From Callaeas wilsoni (lineage: Eukaryota > Chordata > Aves > Passeriformes > Callaeidae): a stretch of 64,000 bases of DNA. Under the pieces are notes generated by a model, which saw nothing but the letters and a program-made list of their open reading frames with translations, did no database searches and was not told the DNA's origin. Made by a program: the position numbers and the translations under genes. The stretch spans positions 1 to 64,000 of the forward strand of contig VWPU01023651.1 of the NCBI GenBank assembly GCA_013398955.1. Reading direction: 5' to 3'. This document shows, one piece after another, positions 23,048 through 36,189 of the stretch (the first letter of the stretch is position 1; every line of letters begins with the position of its first letter).

Positions 23048-26000
23048 CTTTTTGCGTGTCAAATGCCTACCTGATTTAGCTTGATTCCTGGCTAGATTCC
23101 TCACAGAAAATCCTCATTCTGTGATAGAGCAGCTGCTCTGAGTCAGTACGGAGAGGCAACAGGGAGAGCTGCCCACAACTCCACACACAGTATGATTCAG
23201 CTCTTTGTGGGGGTGTCTCTAAATGCTGTGTAAAAGGTTCTTGCCTCCATCATGATGACATAATACAGGGTTTTAACTTACCAACTGTGGATGTGCTCTA
23301 TTTGTTTCCAAACGAATAGTGAACAGACTGCAGACACTGTAAATATTCTATGTAGTTACTTAATAAACCCAGGTGGCTGTAAATAAAAAGGACCTTTCTG
23401 AAGTACTGAGTAAACAGTAATTTCTCAAAGCCCTTTTGCCCTAGCAGACCTCAATTACAACTGCAGAGGATGTCAGAAAATATTTAATTTCCTTCCAGAG
23501 GATTCTGTGATTCTGTTTATATTGACTACACCTCCCTATTATTCCTGTGCAAAACCTACCCTTTTGATGAGTTTTCATCTCGGTTTTGTTTCTGGTTTTG
23601 ATAAAAAGAAACAAACAACTCTAGGAGGAGTCTTGCTGCCTGTCCACTAGTCTGTCTTGCTGACCAGAAAATTTGCTGTTCATTAACTCCCTGTTTTCAG
23701 GGCTAGGTATGATGCTTACACTTCAGTGGGATCAGATCTGACATCAGCTGAAGTCACTAGCAATAGGCTTAAGTCATAAATTAAGACATCAAAAACAAAA
23801 TTAACATTTATGAGCCAAGTGTCTAAGCTCTCATCTATGGCAGATCCACTCACAGAACCCATGTGGCACTGAAAGCACGTTGTCTGACCAGACACAAGAG
23901 GTCCAACTGACAAGGCTATGCAAAGGCATTTTAAATCATCAGAAATGCCCTCGGGTTTCTCCAGAAATCTGCACATTTCCCACAGGTCCTTGGTCATATC
24001 TGCCTTAAAATATAGCCTGAGATATCTCAGGTATGATCCCACTACTCTTTGTAAGTTATGGATTTATAGGAACATGATTCCAGATTTATCTAGTTGCCTG
24101 AAATTTTTAGTCATCTGTGCAGGAAAACTGAACCTGATATTCCATATCCAGTACACTGAGAGCCTGTTAAAATGAAGGACTATGAATCTACTCTCTGCGT
24201 CTTGAGGACCTGAGCCCAGAAACTCATCATGCAGCTTAAAAATATGGCTCTGTATAACAACTAGGAGGTGCCACCAGGAAATCTGTGGGACCCTGCACAG
24301 CCATGTGTGCGTGTTATGTGGCTTAATATGCCTGATACATAGCTTAATCCACTAGCAAAAAGACACTGACATGACAGCCTTATGCACAGGAGTCAGGCAA
24401 ATCTAAACCCACAATGTGTTCTTGGATGTTCCAGAATCCAGATAGTTAGATGAAGAACGTGCAGCATGTGTAACCATTGTGCCCTTGTAGCTGATCCCTG
24501 AATACAGGGAGAAATGCAAAGTGCATTTAGATATTCTGTACATCTCTGGCTTGTTTCTTCCTGCCCCAGGAAAAGAGGGTTGAAATTTTATGGCTGCACT
24601 GATTGAAGGAAATAGTAAATAATGGACAGAATTGGCAGCTGATTTTTTTTATGTTTTCTTTGCTCTCCTGAAGATTTTTGCTTGATTTCACTCTGATCAA
24701 GAGAATTTCTTCTCATTTCACCAAGACACGAAATCTCAGAATGTTTTTACTTACCTTTTATTTACTTAAATTATAAACTTGTTGCAGATCAGACGCCATA
24801 TAGTAGCCACTTATGATGAAAAATGAAATTTGTAATGTGGAGACTCCATCCTACACCAAAAGGCAGCATCCCTGTTATCACTGGCAGTTTGAACCTAACT
24901 GGAACTGTACATGTATGTATGTATTGCATAAATACATCAGTTGTTCAGACAGATGACTGCTGCAGCATGGGATGAGGCTTCTATCTTGTTTTGTGGCTCC
25001 ATGGGGGATTTAAATGGTCTTTTCCAAGTGCCTTTAAATCCTATGCAGCCTGAGAATGACTGTCCTCTATTTCAGTGCAGCTATTCAGTTAACAACTCAG
25101 GTATATTTTCTTCTGCCAGAACCCTTGCCTTGCTCTTTTGTCTCTGTAATTATGGAGACTTGTATCTGTATAATCTAGAGGAAATGTCATTCCAGCATGA
25201 AAACCTTCATTGTGGAGTCTGGAAATCATGCAGCAGTTTAGCAGTTTGAAATTTAGAAAATAGCACATTACCATTTAAATGAAGTGTTAAAATAATAGGC
25301 TGCTGCTTAAGTTCAAAGCTGAGGATGTGAATTTTTTACAAAGGGCACTTTGCATCTTCAAAGAAAGAATCATGGGCTTTTGAAAACCCTAAGTTAAATG
25401 TGGCAGCCAGTGCCAATCCAGTAAACATAAATGAAAAGGGCTATGAGAAGAATTACGGAGGCTCCATAGCAAGTTACGCAATTGTTGCCTGGAATGAGAG
25501 CATCTGAAAAAAAAGTCTCTTAGGCTTAGTTTACTCATCCTTTCAAAATCAGCTAATTTAACACTTGGGTGACCAGGGAAATCTCAGTAAAATCTGAAGC
25601 ATTTGTCTCTACGTGAAGAGAGAGACATTATGCTTCCAGCAGCTACTGTCTCTGAAGAACCACAGGAAATGATTCAGCCCTTATTGCTGTCACATCTCAT
25701 ACAGCAGAGAAGAAATATGGATGCTATGAGCAATATTTTATCAAGTTTTCCTAAAGATCACTTGGGTGCCTGCTTCTTCCTTTCCTGGTGCTTCACACTG
25801 TAGATAAAGAGGTCTGCCCGTATGTCTAAAGGCAAAAGAAACCAGACATGAAGTAGGAGGTGGTAAAAAACCTACCTGCCAAGTGTTTTCTTCTAAGAGA
25901 TTCTCAAAAATAAATTTGCCTAATTTTTAAATACTTTGTGTTACAATTTATCTAATTAAAACTATTAAGACACTGCTTAAATGCAACAGATGAGTGAGCT

Positions 26001-27132
26001 GTCAGCCACTTGGAGGCTAGGAATGTGTTAACTACTTGTGGCCTAATGAGAGACTATGCTTACTGCTTACCCTCCAAAAGCACACACCTTTTATCATACA
26101 GAAATCCTAATGAAATAATGAGTCTCTAAATAAAAAAAAAAAAGCCTTTAAAATTAAAGGAACATATTTTTAATACATATGCTGTTTTTTAAAATATAAA
26201 TAGGCAGCGATGTTTGAGGAAGAATAAAATAAACTTCTTTCCATGTATTTCTGATGAGAGATAAAATAGTTAAAAATGTCATTTGTGTCATAGAACTGTT
26301 CACCTCTGTATTCCATTTCTGCCAATTTAAGTGAACATTTTATCTTTCATTTAAGAAAATAGGATTATAGGATGGAGTGGGAAATTTCAAATAAATTTTC
26401 CCACTTTATGGAACAAACCGAAGATTGGTATGTCTTGATTTCTTAAATACATCCCTCCTAAAGGCTCACTGTGGGTTTGCAACTTAATAAATAACAGTTT
26501 AATCCCATTCTGCCTATGCAGTCTTTTATGGCATAACAGCTCTAGGGAGTTTGTATGTATATGTGTGGTATTACATGCTCACACAAATCTGTAACTGATA
26601 TTTTTTACCTATTCTTACAAATATGCTGCCACAATACCAAACTCTCACAGCAGCTGGGCAGTCAGGGTCTTCTTCACCCACGTGTATGGGCAGTACAGAA
26701 GTGGTAAAGGAGCACAGCTCCCAAAGGGATTCAGATTCCTTGGAATCATAAGGAATTAGGAACCACACATGGTAGAGCCACCATCCTCTCTTCAGCTGCT
26801 TCAGCATGGCCTATAAATGCTGAGGCTATGCAGTGCCCCTAGGGTTTGGGTGGGAGCAGAGCCCAGGACTTCGGTGGAGCAAATCCAGGAAGCCAGAACT
26901 GAAAGCTGACACAAGTGCTGGCTTCTTGTCCTTACCTTGAAGTCATGAGGTGGTGCGTTCTAAACTGGGAATACTAATACTTGCAAGACATCAGACCAAA
27001 CCTCTCTACTTTGAGTCTTCCATGGAGCCATGAAAAATACTGCATGTTTTAGCTTTGTATCATTAAACTATAAGGCATCCCATTCAAACTACTTACAAGA
27101 AATATCATCTAGGAAAAAAGAAAAAGAGAAAC
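23048..27132. other. Intergenic, no gene recognised
   Basis: AT-rich sequence with small chance frames (up to 108 codons at 24042-23716). Includes an 11-12 A run near 26131. No exon of a flanking gene could be identified. Confidence 0.5.
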
Positions 27133-27198
27133 TATAGAATCATAGAATTGTGTGTGAAGTGAAAGTGACCTTAAAGATCATCTCATTCCAAAATACTC
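27133..27198 (-). mobile_element. CR1 LINE 3' end, short
   Basis: ACTATAGAATCATAGAATTG, then GTGACCTTAAAGATCATCTC and ATTCCAA: the CR1 3' terminus read in reverse. Only about 65 bp can be assigned. Confidence 0.85.
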
Positions 27199-30190
27199 CC
27201 ATTTTATTCTGATTGTGTCTAACCCTTGTGGTTTTATCACTAGTCTCATGATAGTTATGTGTTTTCTTTAGCATCTAGTATTATGATACAAGTGCTAGTG
27301 GCAGCATTAGAGCAGGAGGAGAGCAAATATTGCTGACAGAGTCATCAAGGAATCCTGAGCCTTCTGAGCCATTTTTGGAGAACCCAGTTTTGCAGACATC
27401 TGCCTGTGTCCCAGAGGAGGATGTGAGAAGTTCATCAGTGCCTGTATTTGCCTATGTGTTGGGAACTGAGGTCCTTTCCAGAGGTCATTACTTTGAGGAG
27501 CAGAAATATGTCCTTTGTTTGACTATTTTCATCACAGCAGCACACAACAAATTCATCCTGACAACCAGTACAGTCTGGCTTTTTACTTGAATCTCTATTC
27601 TTTAAGGCAGTATGATTTGTAGTGTAAGCAAATCTGTTTGATCAAGGGAAAAAATCCATTGTAGAAAATCTGCTTACCTGGGTTTCATTTTCAGGAAGCC
27701 ATGTAGGATATGTTATGCTACAGAGATTCCTACTGCTCTGGAGAGTGTTCAGTGTATGCAAGTAATCAATCACATGCATGGTATGTGACATCTAGGAGGT
27801 TCTCATACCATGGATTGAATTTTATGACTGCACAGATGCTTTTCATGATTTTTATTCATATTCACTCCATGAATAAAAAGTATAAGATGTTGAAAATCTC
27901 TTCTCATTAGAGACAGCTTTTCTGGAACGAATTTGAGTAACAAAGACATGTTATTTAAGAAAGTCAACAACAAAAAAAGCCATAGTGTCTGCATATTGTC
28001 CCACTTGCTGCATACTGGCCTAAGGACAGACAGAATGGATCATGATTTGCATGCATATCCTTTGGTGATTCCTGCAACTTCAGATGTCATTCTTTAATAA
28101 GCTATGAAGAAGATCTCACTGTTTCTGATACCTTTTTAAAATGAATTTATGTAGTTGAGAGAGCCACATTCAAATTTACTGTAAAATTCCTTCCTAATTT
28201 CAAGAAAATGAGCATATAAGAGAGAATCTATCAGGATAAAAAGGACATGGGATGATAGCCTTGTTGTAACAAAGCTCTCTGAGGTGGGATGGGGAGGGCC
28301 ACAGAACTATATGTGTCAGTAGCACAACAAATTCTTTCAAATAACACCATTTTTCATTCATAGGTTTCAGTTCAATTCATGCACTTTTTTGCATTGGAAA
28401 TGTTAAGATGATGGCAGAAATCGTTCAAGAGGCAAATGTATCTTTTGGAAGGTCAGCCAGAGAACAAGACAGAGCATAAAACTCTAGAATCTATATGCTT
28501 TTCCCCCCAGTAATTAGTACTTCATGCCAATGAGTTCCTTGTATGTAATCATTTTGAGAGGTGGTCTCTGTTTATGGTATATGATCCTGTTGTGTGAGGA
28601 TTTTTTGTGGTTTTTTTCGAATTGTTCGAATGCCCTAACAATGTATGATCTACACTGGAATGGGCTGTTAGGGCCATTGTATTCACTTTTTCTATGTCCA
28701 ACCCAAGAGTATCCAGATCAATCCCTGCAGTAGCTTTTTTGATAGTTTGTGTCTGCTAATTGCATAAAGTACTCTAAAATACTGAATATCTGCTTGATAT
28801 TTAGCAGCAGAATGGCTTTCATGGTGTTGCAGTGACACCCAATTTAAGAATAGTGCTACTTCAGGGCAAAGAGAAAAAAACCTTTGAGGTACTATGTTTG
28901 ATGATGTAATCTTGCTTGAAATTCCAATTTCCTGCTGTGCTATAGTGTAAAGTGCTTAGAATAAAACTAATTAACCCTTGCAGGAACCTAGTTCTATGAA
29001 CATAAAATTTGCATTAATTTCCAGTGACATAGCAACTGAAGCACGACAAAAAGGCTGCAGTTGATTAAATACTGAATTAGGCCTTACTATTTGAAAAGCA
29101 TTGAGTTCACTAGCTCTTGACTTTTTGGATTATAATTTATAAACTAAGGTGTGTGGGACTGGTGAATACATTAAAGCTTGGAAAATCTAGCTTAAATTTT
29201 GAAAGTTATATATATTACATATACTTCTTTTAAATATTTCTGGTTCATGGCCTTTTAAACTGAGAGAGAAGGAAACAGAAAATAGGTTTGCAGTAGTTGC
29301 TCTGGCTAAGCAACTTCTGACATAGCACAGATGCTATGACACTAGGAGAGACACAACTGCTTGAACTAGACTGATGAAATGGACTTTCAGTGAAATTCTG
29401 CTTGAGAGTAGTGAAAAAAAAAAGCAGAATATGATAATAACATTTTCCATATCAAAAATATCCTTTAGAAGTCCCTGGATTGCTACTGAAATATAGGAGG
29501 AAAAAAATCCCAAGGCCTTTTCTATCTTTTTGATTGATTTCTTCACAAAAATATGTCCTTCTCAACTTGCTCTAGCATTTGATCAAAATGTCATTGTTGA
29601 GGAATGTTAAATGATTTACCAGTACAGTCTCTGTCACCCTGGGTGTGCATTCAGTTTGGATCATCAAGATTAGCTTGCGCCAGCTCACCTTAAGTCACAC
29701 AAAATAGCACCTACTTCTCCCAGCCACAATCTCAGGCTGCTGCAAATGGAATGGAAAGACTTCTTCAGGCTCTGGAGCACAGAGATTGAAATTGAATTTG
29801 TGCAGTAATCACCTTCACACAGCACGCAAAGACCTGGAGTGACCAAGGTGAAGGGCAACTGGACAGTATCTATGAACACATTGGTATTAAAGGTTGCTGG
29901 GTGCCCACTTATCCACAGGGCGGGGAACTTAGTGAGAAGCTACAAGGAAAAGACTTATGCGCTCATTGCAGTTTTCATCTCAGTTTTTTCACTGGAAGGT
30001 TTGTCCTCAGGGGTCCCAGGTCCCTGAGCCTTCTAGCAAGGTCCATAGGAGCAAACCGTTACCCACAGCAGAGGAAGAAAGTTAGGCATCATTTAAGCCT
30101 CTTGTGCATGCATGAGTCCATAGAACTGGGTGGGATGTATCTAAGCTTGCTAATGACATTGTGATGCCCCAATGCATCATTTGTGAGATG
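27199..30190. other. Intergenic, no gene recognised
   Basis: AT-rich sequence. The last 300 bp (from about 29900) may already belong to the 5' part of the plus-strand CR1 that follows: the frame at 29901-30020 reads GELSEKLQGKDLCAHCSFHL, and I recall similar spacing in CR1 ORF2, but I cannot anchor it. Confidence 0.4.
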
Positions 30191-31955
30191 TCATGGTAAC
30201 TATGGGGGCTCCTCAGAACCTTTTTCCTCCTGGAAAAAGGCAGATGTCACATAGATTTTAAGAAGGGCAAGAAGGTGGATTCAAGGGACTACAGACTAGC
30301 CAGGATCACCTCAGTCTCTAGGGAGATGATGGGGCAAATAGACTCAATTAACTTCTAAACTCAAAAACAGATGAGAAGGAGATTAAGAGCAGCCAGCACA
30401 GGTTTACCATAGAATCATAGAACCATAGAGTGTCCTGGGTCAGAAGGGACCTTAAAGATCTTCTCGTTTCACCCCACTGGGACACCTTTCACTACATCAG
30501 GTTGCTCAAAGTCCTGTCTAACCTGGCCTTGAACACTTCCAGGGATGGGACATCCACAGTTTCTCTGGGCAACCTGTTCCACTGCCTGACCACTCTCACA
30601 GTAAAGATTGTTTTCCTAATATCTAATCTAATCTAGTCTCTTTCAATTTGAACCCATTCCCCCTCATGTTGTCACTACATGCCCTCGTAAATAGTCTTCA
30701 CCCATCTTTTCTATAAATTCCCTCAACATACAGGAAGGCCACAGTGACGTCATCCTGAAGCCTTCTCTTTTCCAGGCTTTACCTGTTTTTTCAGGTTTAG
30801 CAAGTGGAAATCATACCTGACATTCCTCACTGCCTTCTGCAAAGAGGCGATGGGTGCTGTGGCCAAGAGAAAGCAACTGGATGTTGTACATGCTGATTTT
30901 AATGAGATGTTTGACACAGTCTCCCATAGTCTCCTTATCACTGAATTTGGAAGATGAGGGCTGTATAAGCAGACGAAGTTGTGGATGGGGAACTGGCTCA
31001 ACTGGTGGACCTGAAGAGCTGCGATTAGTGGTGCAAAGTCTAGCTAATGGTCAGTACTTAATGGGGTCCCTCAGTGGTCAATAATGGGACCAATCCTGCT
31101 TAAAGTCTTCAGTTACAACCCAGGTGATGGGACAGAGTGCATCCTTAGTAAGTTTATGGATAATACCAAGTTGGAGAAAGTCAGTGTCCTGAAAGGCAGC
31201 GCTGCCACTCAGAGGGACCTGGTCAAGCTGGAGATATGGGTTGCAAGGAACATCATGAAGCTCCGTAACAGCAAGATACTGCATGAAGGATGGAATAACA
31301 TTGTGTAGCACTGCAGGCTGGGGCTCAACCGTCTTAGAAGCAGCTCTGGAGAAATGGATGTGGGGCTCCTTTGCGGACAAGAAGCTTGCCATAAGCCAGC
31401 AGCATGTGTTTGCAGCAGGGGGCTGCATTAGGAAAAGGTCACCAGCAGGGCAAGGGAAGTGATCCATGCTGCTCAGTGACTTTAAGACCACATCTAGAAC
31501 AGTGTGTCCTCTTTTGGACTCTGAAGTGCAAGACTGGTATTGATCTACTGGAGTGAGTCCAGCGGAGACCACAAAGCTGATAAAGGACATGGAGCACAGG
31601 CCGTATGAGAAAAGGCTGAGAAAGCTGGATTTGTTCAGCTTGGAGAAGAGAAGCTGAAGGGCAGACTGTGCTGCTGTCCACAACTAGCTCATCAGAGGAT
31701 GAGAGAGCTACAGTCTTCTTGAGGGCACACAGTAATAGGATGGGAAGCACTGGGAGCAAGCTGAAAGATTGGAGATTCCAAATTGATATTAGGGGAGAAA
31801 AAATCCCAGGAGGAAGATCAAATACTGATGCAGGATGTCCAGAGATGTTGTGTAGTCTCCATCCTTGGATGTGTTCAAAATTGACTGAGCATGGACCTGA
31901 ACAACTTGAACAGTTTAGATCTGTTTTGTGTGGGGGATAGGACAATTTGAATTCT
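30191..31955 (+). mobile_element. Long CR1 LINE copy, interrupted by another CR1
   Basis: Plus-strand ORF2 pieces in order: DFKKGKKVDSRDYRLARI (about 30256-30310), SQHRFT (30391-30408), then after the interruption a SG.HT.HSS region, VVHADF.EMFDTVSH (30885-30930, the catalytic-palm region), DGTECILSKFMDNTKLEKVS with AATQRDLVKLEIWVARNIMK (31120-31262), FSLEKRS-type sequence (about 31635), and a 3' part to about 31950. The frame is broken many times, so it is dead. The order matches CR1 reverse transcriptase to the 3' UTR; the terminal octamers are not clear. The 201-codon minus frame 31683-31078 is its antisense shadow. Confidence 0.88.
30409..30791 (-). mobile_element. CR1 LINE inserted into the plus-strand CR1
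   Basis: Its 3' terminus (ATAGAATCATAGAACCATAG) is at 30409 and its truncated 5' end at 30791. It is flanked by CAGGTTTACC (30399-30408) and CAGGTTTAGC (30792-30801), a 10-bp duplication with one difference, exactly at the point where the host CR1 reads AGCACAGGTTTACC. Removing the insert rejoins the host element, so the orientation and relative age are clear: this one is younger. Confidence 0.9.
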
Positions 31956-34600
31956 GGAGATCTTTCCCAGCTTAAGACATGATTCTGGAATTCTGACAGT
32001 ATTCTTGAGATTGTAAGGGAAAATTTCTATATGCTCATATACTGATTGCCACAGAGATATGAACATTTCAAGACAGAGGTAGTCTTTATTTTGAAGTCCC
32101 TTAACAATGGTTTTGACGTGTTTCCTGAGTAGTCAGGCAAGCTCTGTTTTATGGGCAAAATAAAAAGCATTTAAATTCACAGTTGTGCAATATTCCATGT
32201 TTTGCCCTCACACCATACTGTGTATATCTTCAGTGTCCTATGGAGACTTTTGAAAATAAGGAATTCAGAAGTGCATGTTTCTAGAGTAGAGTTTGCCTTG
32301 GAACAGGACTGCATAGTTTAATTTTTGCAAAGCCTTTTGGATTTTTGTTCCCAGGATGCAAGGATTACACTTAGGCTAAATACAGGCAAACTGGTTATTT
32401 GCCACAAGTGCTTTAAAAGTATGGTCACATGAATTGCTTTCACAGGCTTTTTTTTGTTGTTGTTGTTCCTTTTTTTTTTCCATCCTTGAACAAACCCTCA
32501 CTGTTCATTAGTTTGTAAATAAAACACATCTGGCATCAACAGACCTCACTTATCATTGCCTGTACTATCAGTTCACATGCATCTAGTTGATTTTATCACA
32601 TGACTGTAGGTAAAGGGAACCTCAGTAGGTTTACAGAAGAGTAAAATTAGTTGCTATGTATTTCAGACATAAAATACTATTTTTAAAAATGCTTTTTTTG
32701 TTGCCAGCTCTACTTTGCTCTCCCAAAAAAGAATTCTCCCTTTATACAGCAATTTCAAGGCTTCATTCCACAGCCACTGAACTATTTGGAGTTTTCCCTG
32801 CACAACGCCATGAGATTAACTTGTTCTGTGAGTGAATCCCAACAACATTCCATAGGATCTTCCCAGCTATCCACAAGGACTAAAACCCCCAGGGCTGAAC
32901 ACAAGAGTCTCTACAGTTAGTGAATGAGACAGTTCCACCTCTGTGACCAAGTCCAAGGGGTCACACAGTGCATCACCTCCAGGTTCAACCTCCAACTTCA
33001 GCTGTTAAATTAGGAGTATCCAATTTTTCACAGCTCATTCATGTTCTTAACCCAGATTAATTTTATGACACAAAAATATTTATAAATATAGACTGAAAAA
33101 ATAATCTTATTAGTCAGATGAAGGTGTTATTAACAAGACAGTGAACACGAATCAGCTGTGTGTTCTGCAGCTGACATTCATAGTGGTCTCACTGCGTGCT
33201 CATTGTAACTTGAGGTAAAGTATTGATTTATTATTATAGATAATAATGATGTACAAGATCCATTTAAACTAGCAACATATCAATAGATGACTGAAAATAA
33301 ATTGTCTTCCTCATTTTCCATTAAATCTGTAAACATCTTTAAGTGCAACAAATTGTTCAGATGACCAAAACTGGTTTATATACATATTAAGAAATATATA
33401 CAATTTTCCATATATATTTATTCATTGGCAAATCCCAGAGTTGTGCAATTCATTAAAATACAATTGGGAAATGAAAGCAATAATTTTTATCTAAGTATGT
33501 TCTTAAAGGAAGAAGTGGAGAGCCAGAAACACGTTTCTGCCCCTGAGAATGAGCCAGGCAGAATTATTCCATTCAGTCAATAATTTAGTGAGAAATCTCA
33601 TCAAAGTCAACAGTAATAGGACTGTGCCTTTAGTTTTAATTCTTCCTTGAGTGACATTTTCACTTGCTCAGAGAGACAGGATAAGACTAATGCATTGTTT
33701 TAGTCTCATTTAGACTTTACCACACCTCCACTTCTCTCTTTACTGAAACAGAATTTACAAGTGGTCTTCATCCATCTACATGAGAGTAAGCTTTTTTCTA
33801 ATCTGAATTCTACTGTAAGAACAATTCTAGAAAACATTCACTTCTTTTAATTAACAGAAAATGCAACACTTTTTAATCAAGGTAATACTAAAGGTTTGAA
33901 AACACTCCATATTTTCTGGAAACAGACTTTGTCCCTGAGGCCCCAGTTTTTCCTTCACTAATTACCTTGTGCAGGACACAGGGTTTACCTGACTTTTTTC
34001 CTCTTTTTTCTTAAAGTGCCTATATCAGATATGCTGGTGTAAATACTTTTATATAACAAAAGTAATAATTTCCTCAAAGAAGCATAAATCTGTTCAGAGC
34101 TGATATGTTCTTCCTGACTATACTTTCAAATCATGCTATAACCATATCACCTCTCTTGACAGTGCATTTATAAAGTTTTCCTTCAAACTTAACTTTGGGG
34201 AAATGGATTTTGAATTAAAGTAAGAAAAGGGAGAAAATTAATTTAAGGCTTCTGATGTAGGTAGAAATATACATTACTACACAAAGACTTTTTGCCATTG
34301 AGAGCTGCATTTAGTCACCTAAATATAATTTTTATGCATTTGATTGACTTACAGGAAAATTTAAATTTTATGAATTTGATTGATTTCAAGGTCAACTCAA
34401 ATGGAATGCTTTGTAGTAATATGTGGTATAAAACTTACTTTAACAGGCATGAGTTATTGTCTATACATCAGGACTCAACAAGTAGCAGTACCTGGCACAA
34501 TAATAGCTCCCCTGGCTTTGCAACCACCCTGCAGTGCAGGGCCCCTTTCAGGTAATGCTGTGGTGGTAAAATCCACATCTAATAACTTAGCACTGTTCCA
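31956..34600. other. Intergenic, no gene recognised
   Basis: AT-rich sequence with a small TTG/T-rich simple tract at about 32451-32480 and AT-palindromic sequence near 33376-33420. No coding signal. Confidence 0.5.
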
Positions 34601-34609
34601 AAAATTTTC

Positions 34610-34851
34610 CATCCCTTGTGAGGAAGGATCCAGTTTTGAAACACTTCTCTGACAACAGTGAAATACTGGCACAGGTTGCCTGGAGAAGTTGTGGATGCTC
34701 CATCCCTGGAAGTGTTCAAGGCCAGGCTGGATGGGGCTTTGAGCAACCTGGTCTAGTAGAAGGTGTCCCTGAACAGCCCAGAGTGGCTGAAAGAAAATGA
34801 TCTTTCTGGTCCCTTCCAACCCAGGCCATTCCATGACTCGGTGATTCTATT
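34610..34851 (+). mobile_element. CR1 LINE 3' end
   Basis: Plus orientation: CTGGCACAGGTTGCCTGGAG, GTGGATGCTCCATCCCTGGA, AGTGTTCAAGGCCAGGCTGG, then GGTCCCTTCCAACCCAGGCC and the terminal TCCATGACTCGGTGATTCTA. It covers the end of ORF2 (the WHRLPGEVVDAPSLEVFKARLD region) and the 3' UTR, 5'-truncated. Among the better preserved copies here. Confidence 0.95.
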
Positions 34852-36183
34852 AAATTACTTGTGTGAGCTTCATTTAGGATAGTTGGGAATATATCAGAAC
34901 AAGGATTCTTAAAGTGATATTTAATTTTTAAAGAGCAGATATAATTCGTAGAATGACTATACAAATTTCAATCTTCTCCTCATGAGTACTGAGAGTGATA
35001 GCAGTTCATTTTTATGGCCAAAGAAATGGTTCCAACATTTAAATTTATTTTATGGAGCTAAATCAATAATTTTTGGACTCTATTCTGACTCATTCCAGCA
35101 AGAGATAAACCAAGGTCTATCAATTTACTTCTAATAATTGTTCACCTAAAAGTCAGACAACCAATTTTCACTTTCAAGTCACAATTTTGAATACTCAGAA
35201 AAGTTAGCAAAAGCAGGATTGTCAGGAATCAAATTTTATATCCTTTCCTCCAAGTTTCAGAGACTTTTGAAACTCCTTATTTACTCTGGGGGAAATTTTA
35301 TATGTAGATATACATGTATATTGATTTTGTGTTCCATATCTTGCTGTGGAAGTCATGAAGAAAGACAATACGTATCAAAATTGTTTCAGACATACAAAAT
35401 TATGTTTCAGGTAAAACCTACTTTTAGCTACTTTAGTATCCTACTTTTAGCCATAATATTTTTATTTTCTGCCACGAGGCTATATGTGTCCCATTTCTTT
35501 ATTACCCCTATGTACAAATTTTTCAGCTTTTTTATCAGCCTACTACTGTGTGAGTCTGAGCGTACTGAACTTCTGAGATTATCAGAAATCATGTGAAGAA
35601 CATGAAAGCAGCTAAAGTAATAATCACATTTGTTACTTTGCTGTACTTTACATAGGCTTTTGGCAAGCAAATAGAACATTTAAAATACTGTGGTTCTTTG
35701 ATATTTTTCTATCACTCTAGCAGCATAAGGGTGATGTTTAATACATCTTTATGGCTTCAGAAGGAGTATATTTGCTGTACAGATTAATATTACTACAGAA
35801 ATATTTTTCATAATCGCCAGGTCAGGAAACCCAAACTGGAATGTAATAGCAACCTGAATTCCTCATTGTCCCATTTCAATACCTGACATGGATTTACCAG
35901 AGACCTAGCTCCTCTACACCGAACAGCACTGCTAAGAAATGCTAAGAGTAGTGTGCATTTCAGGTCTAATGATAAAATAAGCTCATTGACTGTGTGCTTG
36001 CACACAGACCCCTAGCCTGATTTAGAGAGAGTACAACCACATTGTGTAAATTACTATAATGCTCTGGAGTATAACTCAAATTGTAATCTGATCTGCACAG
36101 TCAGTGTTACAATGTGTTATTTGAAAAAGCAGAAATCCGGTTGGAATTTGAGCTGAGTTTAAAATAAAGTGGAAAATAATCTT

Positions 36184-36189
36184 TTTATT
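36184..36189 (-). other. Candidate MTNR1B poly(A) signal, distal (AATAAA)
   Basis: TTTATT on the plus strand reads AATAAA on the minus strand, about 1.45 kb past the stop codon. It is a canonical hexamer, but such sites occur often by chance in AT-rich DNA, so this is only a candidate for a longer 3' UTR. Confidence 0.25.

Noticed and set aside
30745..30752. Perfect TGACGTCA cAMP-response element
   Set aside because: Lies inside the inserted CR1 fragment, far from any promoter; most likely chance.
31078..31683. 201-codon minus-strand open frame, and the 168-codon frame next to it
   Set aside because: They are antisense to recognisable CR1 ORF2 sequence read on the plus strand.
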